From contig JACCLO010000012.1 of NCBI GenBank assembly GCA_029448655.1, positions 1,488,001 to 1,552,000 on the forward strand: 64,000 nt of DNA, given 5' to 3'. Of the stretch, positions 58,628 to 64,000 are shown one piece after another (position 1 is the first letter of the stretch; every line of letters begins with the position of its first letter). The DNA comes from Wolfiporia cocos. Taxonomy: Eukaryota; Basidiomycota; Agaricomycetes; Polyporales; Phaeolaceae. A model generated the notes under the pieces. It had not been told where the DNA came from, searched no databases, and saw only the letters and a list, made by a program, of their open reading frames with translations. The translations under genes were made by a program, and so were the position numbers.

Positions 58628-59524
58628 GGCTGACTCTGCGTCGGTACGTGGGACCCCGAGTATGGAGATCAGATAGATGAATTATTTCTTCCCAGGCCAT
58701 GCGCGCATTCTCGATATGTCACAAAGGAAATTGTGAACAACATTCGATGACTTCGGCAAAGCAGCAGCTTACTATGTAACAACATGACGAATTTGACACT
58801 TGTTAACGACTGTTCAGCATGATAGATACGCGATGGGGTTTCCCAGGCATGTCCCCGGGGCCCGACTATACTGTGCATGTTAATTCGAGTGCTCATTCTT
58901 CTCCTCCCCGAGTCAAACCTAGGATCCCTTCGGCCAACATAACCGACCTGGGCTCCAAGGATCGTCAGCCGCGAATCCACGCCGTCAACATGGCTCGCTC
59001 GGATTGGCTGAAGTTCACTGAAGACATGCTTCGTCCGCATGTTCCTGTAATTTGGATTGATTGATGCATACAGCCGCAGATAGCTGTCCAATGTCCACCT
59101 TCCATCAAACCAGTGCAGGTCCGAGACGAGGAGCTACCGCGACGTGTGACAATCACATGTACGTGACACATTCATGCAGTGGCGTCTCCTCAGGTGGCCA
59201 GAGAGCCCCGCCGCGGACTTCCGCAGTGTTACGACGCCACATGCTGCGTCTTTCGATGCCGACAGAAGACATGCAATTATGCAATTAAAGACACCGGTCG
59301 ACGCCACCCCGTCCTCGCATTTATACAAGCGACCAGGTCCACCTGCGTCGTTACCACGCCCATCATCTGTCATCACTACCGTGATCGAGCGGCTGCGGTA
59401 CGCATCTTATAGAAAAAGAGCCTTTGCCGTGAGCGTCTCCGTGCCTTCGTTCGCCCTTTCTGCCCTTACCTTTTCTTTCCTTCATTTCTCGAGTCCTGCT
59501 CGTCGTGCTTTATTGTGCCTTGCA
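58628..59524. other. Intergenic, no supported gene
   Basis: A plus-strand frame (58819-59064) lacks recognisable features. 59400-59524 is the pyrimidine-rich leader of the next gene. Confidence 0.35.
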
Positions 59525-60792
59525 ATGACTGCAATGGCCGCCCGACGACGCTTTGCGGATTCGCTGGACATGGTCGCCGCGCGACCCATACTCTCTATTG
59601 ACCTTGTGTCTTCTCCGATAAGTTTGGACAATGCCTGGAGCATGGTGGATTCTCCCGTTCTTGGACACCCCACGGACAGCGTCCAGCAGTCGGGTCCCAG
59701 TGTACCGAGGATCGGACATCTACGTATCCAGAAGAAGTCTGCGCGGGTGAGTGTATCGCAAGTTGCATGCCGCTCTTGCTTTGCTTATTGCGTTCTCAGG
59801 TTGCACCAGTTGCCCCCCTTAATGTAAAGAAGGCTCGGCGCAAGGGGCTGCTGAGCGGTGTCCAGCTGGTCCTGCCTACCACCCCTTTACCACCATCTAC
59901 TCCGGGCATGACACCGCAGACGTCTCTCACGTTCACCGCAGAGTGGGACGATGACAGGGGCTACTTGTTCACACCTCTGTCATCGGCGCCACGATCTGCG
60001 GCTGTCACCACACAGGTCTCACCGCGGTCTATTCCAGACGACATAACAGAGGAGTCACACCAGGAGGTCGAGCTAGGGAGTGGCCTCGCTGATCATGGCC
60101 ACGACTATCGCCCGGAAAGCCCGATGTCGTGCAGTTCCGGCAGTTCAGATTCGTCCTCTCGTTCCAGCTGCTATTCTGGGCGCTCTCTATTTTCCGAATC
60201 CGGACCTTTATTTATTCACGAACGCAAGCCGTCCGCAGTCTCTACATGCCCGTCCTCTGTCATGGACGACACTGACGCTAAGATTTCGGAGAGCCCATGC
60301 ACAAGAGAGCAAGCAGCCCAAGAACTCGTTGCTCAACTTGAGGCGGAGATCCACCGAACCGCATGTGTGAAGCAGCTTGACAGCTCCTGCCTTGAGGGGA
60401 TGGACCAGGCACTCCTGCTTGATCCTTGGAGTGCGTTTGACTTGCTATGCTGGGAATCTGTAGCGCAACCGCCTGTGTTGGCCGATGCATCATCTCCAGT
60501 TCGTCAGCGCAAGATGCAATTTAGGAAGAGCAAGCCGCTGCCGGACGTGCCTTCCGAATCCGGTGACAGCGATATTCCAAGCTGTGATGAGGTATGCCAA
60601 GCGATTGCTCCACCCTCTTTGATCGTAGTTTTGATGGCTTATATCACTTTTTGCTCCTTGCAGGTCGCATCATCGCGCTTTTCGTGCGATGGGCTCCCAT
60701 CACTAGCTGCTCAAGCCTCCAGGCGCGCGCACGACTGTGGTTTTCGTTTCCACCTGGCCAAGGCGTTAAAGTTCTATGCACGGGGACCATAG
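59525..60792 (+). CDS. Hypothetical disordered protein with Ser-rich segments
   Basis: Three exons. ATG 59525 (MTAMAARRRFADSLDMVAAR) leads to PRIGHLRIQKKSAR. The intron (GTGAGTGTATC...TTCTCAG) joins it to VAPVAPLNVKKARRKGLLSG and a proline/serine-rich stretch (CSSGSSDSSSRSSCYSGRSL). A helical segment (REQAAQELVAQLEAEIHRTA), a basic block (RQRKMQFRKSKPLPDVPSES) and a second intron (GTATGCC...TTGCAG) come before the end RRAHDCGFRFHLAKALKFYA. The stop is at 60790-60792. No recognised domain. The conserved look of the C-terminus suggests a short functional motif there. Confidence 0.65.
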
Positions 60793-61400
60793 ACCTGTGT
60801 GCGGACTATCGGACGTTTCCATTTCACGGCACTCCTTACGAATCTGCGATGATTGTACTTGTACCAGTCTGCTATCTCCTTTCGTACGTCGCTCCACACT
60901 GTTACTTTAGGGCACGTTTACTGGCGTGGTACTTATTATTCGTGTTTACAAGTACTGTAGATATCGGATTGGAATGTTGTGCACTACTCGTCAATTGACG
61001 ACATGTAGTGTCGTTATATGCACTGCCCCAGTCTGCCGTCCCCCGGGAATGTATCTTGTTCGTCGTTCCTACTCGGCAAAGCGTTCATGGCGGTGGGGTA
61101 TTTCGATGTAGGCGGTTTGATGCACTCCAATCAATTTTTGCGATAGCCTCATGTTATGATGCAAGAAGGTGTCTATCAGATGTCAACACAGCCAATCGCT
61201 TTCGTCGTCGGCTCCTACCATTGGGGGCGCCTTCTATAGTCATGCTGTATTGAATGTTATAGATGGTTGCCATGTACATGAATGATGCATGGGAAGGCGT
61301 CCATGCTCCCTGTCTCCAAAGTCTCCGCGATGCAGCGGCGCAGAGAGCGCCAATGGCTACGACTGCGTTACCAACTTGACAGTGCATCGTCTAACGATGT
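60793..61400. other. Intergenic, convergent 3' ends
   Basis: About 600 bp with no supported gene. Confidence 0.4.
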
Positions 61401-64000
61401 TCACCATTGTTCAGTCTCCTGCCGTTCTCTAGCAATCTGCTCGATGCGAACCATCGCACTCGCGATATCTTTGCAAAATGCGTCTTCGCCCAACAGCCTC
61501 GAGATGCCCGCTCGATCGAAGGTGGCATGGGGGCCTCTCTTGAGATGCGTGATGTATAGGCCTACCCCGCTGCCCTGGTAAACGCCAAGATGAGCCACTC
61601 GATGCCACTGTACAGCGTGGGATGTACCTTGTAAGTCTCCACTAGCTCGTAGAAGATTTGTGCGGCCCTAAGGAGGTGTAAGGTCAGTGGCGCCGGGACC
61701 GTCGGACGTCGAAGTGAATGCATACGACGCATCGATGCTGTCCACATCTGCCAGGTGAAACACAAGTACACTAGCGTGTTCACGTTGTGGCTCGTCTGAT
61801 GGGTGGTGCTTATTGACGCCGTAAAGCTCCAGCCGACGCAAGCGCTCTGCGCATAATTAGACACTCAGGTCGATGGAACATAAGATCTCGAAGACTGGCA
61901 CGGACCTTTCAGCTGTGCTGTGTTGGCTAGATTACATGTGCTGTTATTCATCACGGATACTTAGGATGAACTGATAGAACTCACCAAAATCAAGGTTCTC
62001 CCGTATGCGGATGATTAACACACCGGCTGCGTCTTCCTGAGCTTCTGGGTTTTCATCTACCGGTTTCCAGGTCTCGGTGCCGGGAATGCGACCCTAATAG
62101 ACCATGTCAGCCCGATAATTGAATGGACCGTAACCACGCACCAGTATGGTCATCCGTGTCTTGGATGACCGATGAACGACCAACAGCAACGAGATCACCA
62201 AGCTAACAAGGATTCCAATCTCCAAGTCCCAGAAGATGGTCAACACAAATGTTAGTGCCATCAAGAACAGGTCGACCCAGCTGCGCAGCCTGTAGCACAG
62301 TCAGACAGTTCGCAGCTCTATTTCGACTGACAACTATGCTGCGCTCACTTCCAGTAAAACTTCACATCATGGGGGATCTCTGCTAGCAGAGAGAACACAA
62401 CTAGACAGATGCTGTAGTCAGGTAACCATTCAGATCAGCCGATCTGTGGTTTACTTCAATCAAAGATGACACGATACTCACACCGACGCCAATACTCCTT
62501 TTGGCAGATAGTACAACCAGGGCAAGATATAGAACACCGCCAACAGAACCGCAGTTGAACATATTAGGGACGCCATCTGCGTTCGTGCGCCGACCTCTCC
62601 GTTAATCTTCGAACTGCACGATACGCCATGGTAATCAGTAATCAGATGATCAGAATTTTTCGATAAATGGAAGAATGTACTCACCGTGTGATGGATCCGA
62701 ATGCTGGAAGTGTCCCAGGAACGAAGGAACCTGCAAAATTCCCTGCGCCTAGTGCGACAAGCTCGCGGTTCGGGCTGATGCTGTATCCGTAAATGCCCGC
62801 ATTCTGCTTCGCTGAAACGATGCTATCGAGAAATCCGACAATCACGCATAGGCTGTGTGACGCAGCGAGTGTGAGCGCGTGCGATTCTGCAGAGTGAGCG
62901 CATGCTCACATCGAGAGCGACGTGGTCTTCCTCAGGAACTTCAAGGTCATCTTGTGCAGCGGGAACCTCACGAGCGACGAGCCCGTATTGATTGGCACAT
63001 CGCCCAGGATCTCCACCCCGCGTCCGTCCCAATCCATCTCGTCCGACAACACTAATCAACGCGCACACGTTAGTGTTTCGTTCAAATGACCCAGCGGCAA
63101 ATCCACGTACTCGTTGAGCAAATGACCACGATCAACACCTCCGGCAGACGGTATATCAGGGTATAACGCTTGAAGAGGCCCTTTATACTGCGGATGACAA
63201 GCAGCAGCAATAGTGCACCGAAGCTGATCGCCATCGTCAACAGATGCCCGTGTGCCCACACGTGGTTCACGATGAAGACCATCTTGTCGAGCGTCGAGTG
63301 CAGCTGGACCGTATTACGCAGTGCCGTAAGGCCGAACATCGGGATCAGTTGCTCACTGCGTAGTGTTAGGGTGGAAGGATCTTAAAATGAGAAGGATTGG
63401 CGTACATCAAAATTACAATCGCCATGGCGGAGACGAAGCCGCGCAGGAGCGCACGACTTAGCACGACGTCGATAAATCCGAGGCGGAAGAGGCCCAGTAA
63501 CAGGCTTATCACGCCCACCTAATTTTTGCGTACGCGTTCAACCTAAACGTGCATCTGCAGGCGCTGACATACGTACTTGAAACGTAACAATGGTAGAAAC
63601 CGCCACCCCTACCTTGTCTCGTCCAATTTGTGAAAAGTGGGGATCATGGAGGAGATCGTCAACTGCCTGGCCGATTAGCAGTGATAGCGATGCTTCAGGC
63701 GAGACATTCAGCTGCCTCGAGGTGCCAAAAAGCGCATATATGAGGCCAGGGACCGATGCAGAGAACTACATGAGTGGTCAATATCTCATAGATGTTCATT
63801 ACAACATTGCCTGACTTACAAGGCCAGTTATAGGACTAAGTCTCGCAAGAGACGTAGCATACGATATTGACTGGGGTATGAGTATGCATGCTACCGTAAG
63901 TCCTGCTAATACATCTCCTCCAAGTCTGTCGAAGGACCATGTCATGTTATCATTTCGCACATATACGTGAGAATAGAATAGCGCGAACGTACAAGGACCA
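61401..64000 (-). CDS. SulP/SLC26 anion (sulfate) transporter with STAS domain, 5' end outside the window
   Basis: A plasma-membrane or organellar anion transporter, usually of sulfate. The reading frame is still open at 64000, so the start lies outside. Segments from 5' to 3': MTWSFDRLGGDVLAGLTVAC, ILIPQSISYATSLARLSPIT, VPGLIYALFGTSRQLNVSPE, GVISLLLGLFRLGFIDVVLS, FGLTALRNTVQLHSTLDKMV, PLHKMTLKFLRKTTSLSM, SIVSAKQNAGIYGYSISPNR with ELVALGAGNFAGSFVPG, INGEVGARTQMASLICSTAV and RSWVDLFLMALTFVLTIFWD. The cytosolic STAS domain follows (VLVFHLADVDSIDASAMHSL, then GSGVGLYITHLKRGPHATFD) and ends ERQETEQW at 61401. More than ten short introns. All membrane blocks from the first helix on are present, so the visible part looks intact. 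Confidence 0.9.

Overview
The window is nuclear DNA of a filamentous basidiomycete, most likely a mushroom-forming Agaricomycete. The evidence is compact genes with many introns of about 45-70 nt, GC-rich coding sequence beside AT-rich repeat islands, fungal BTB/POZ and RBR families, a Clp1-like (clampless) protein, and conserved eukaryotic genes (Sec61 alpha, glucosidase II alpha, CHL1 helicase, SulP transporter). No organism name can be read from the sequence. Nearly all genes had to be assembled by hand from spliced exons, so exon borders are inferences from GT-AG or GC-AG signals and family conservation.

Layout. 1-4.2 kb: an acyl/aryl-CoA ligase ending in AKL (+), a BTB/POZ gene (-) and a broken piece of a carrier gene (-). 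4.8-6.0 kb: a Clp1-like gene. 6.7-18.3 kb: a transposon island with three non-autonomous hAT-like elements with perfect 8-bp target duplications (6785-7413, 9721-10711, 13078-13678), a 702-bp foldback element whose arms carry tRNA-like A and B boxes (7808-8509), a TIR element (16940-18249), an MBOAT/wax-synthase-like pseudogene split by one hAT element, and one surviving 12-exon PLP enzyme of the cystathionine family (14397-16372). 18.9-30.7 kb: SEC61 alpha, then a second BTB gene, an intact peroxisomal-type adenylate carrier, a decayed RBR E3 gene, a second CoA ligase, and, divergently from it, a 3-hydroxyacyl-CoA dehydrogenase. 32.8-45.5 kb: CHL1/DDX11 helicase, a third, broken BTB gene, three small or predicted mitochondrial genes and glucosidase II alpha. 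47.5-64 kb: disordered proteins, an Sld7-like gene, a tandem pair of metal-dependent cyclase-family enzymes, an LYR-motif protein, and a SulP anion transporter running off the right edge.

How the genes fit together. The set ligase + BTB + carrier occurs twice (1-4.2 kb and 21.1-28.5 kb), and the BTB-carrier order and orientation are kept, so this looks like a segmental duplication in which one carrier copy has decayed. Function points to the peroxisome: ligase 1 ends in the PTS1-type tripeptide AKL, a CoA ligase needs ATP, the carrier resembles those that bring ATP into peroxisomes, and the neighbouring 3-hydroxyacyl-CoA dehydrogenase is a beta-oxidation-type enzyme. Both ligase paralogs share a 15-nt microexon preceded by a GC-AG intron.
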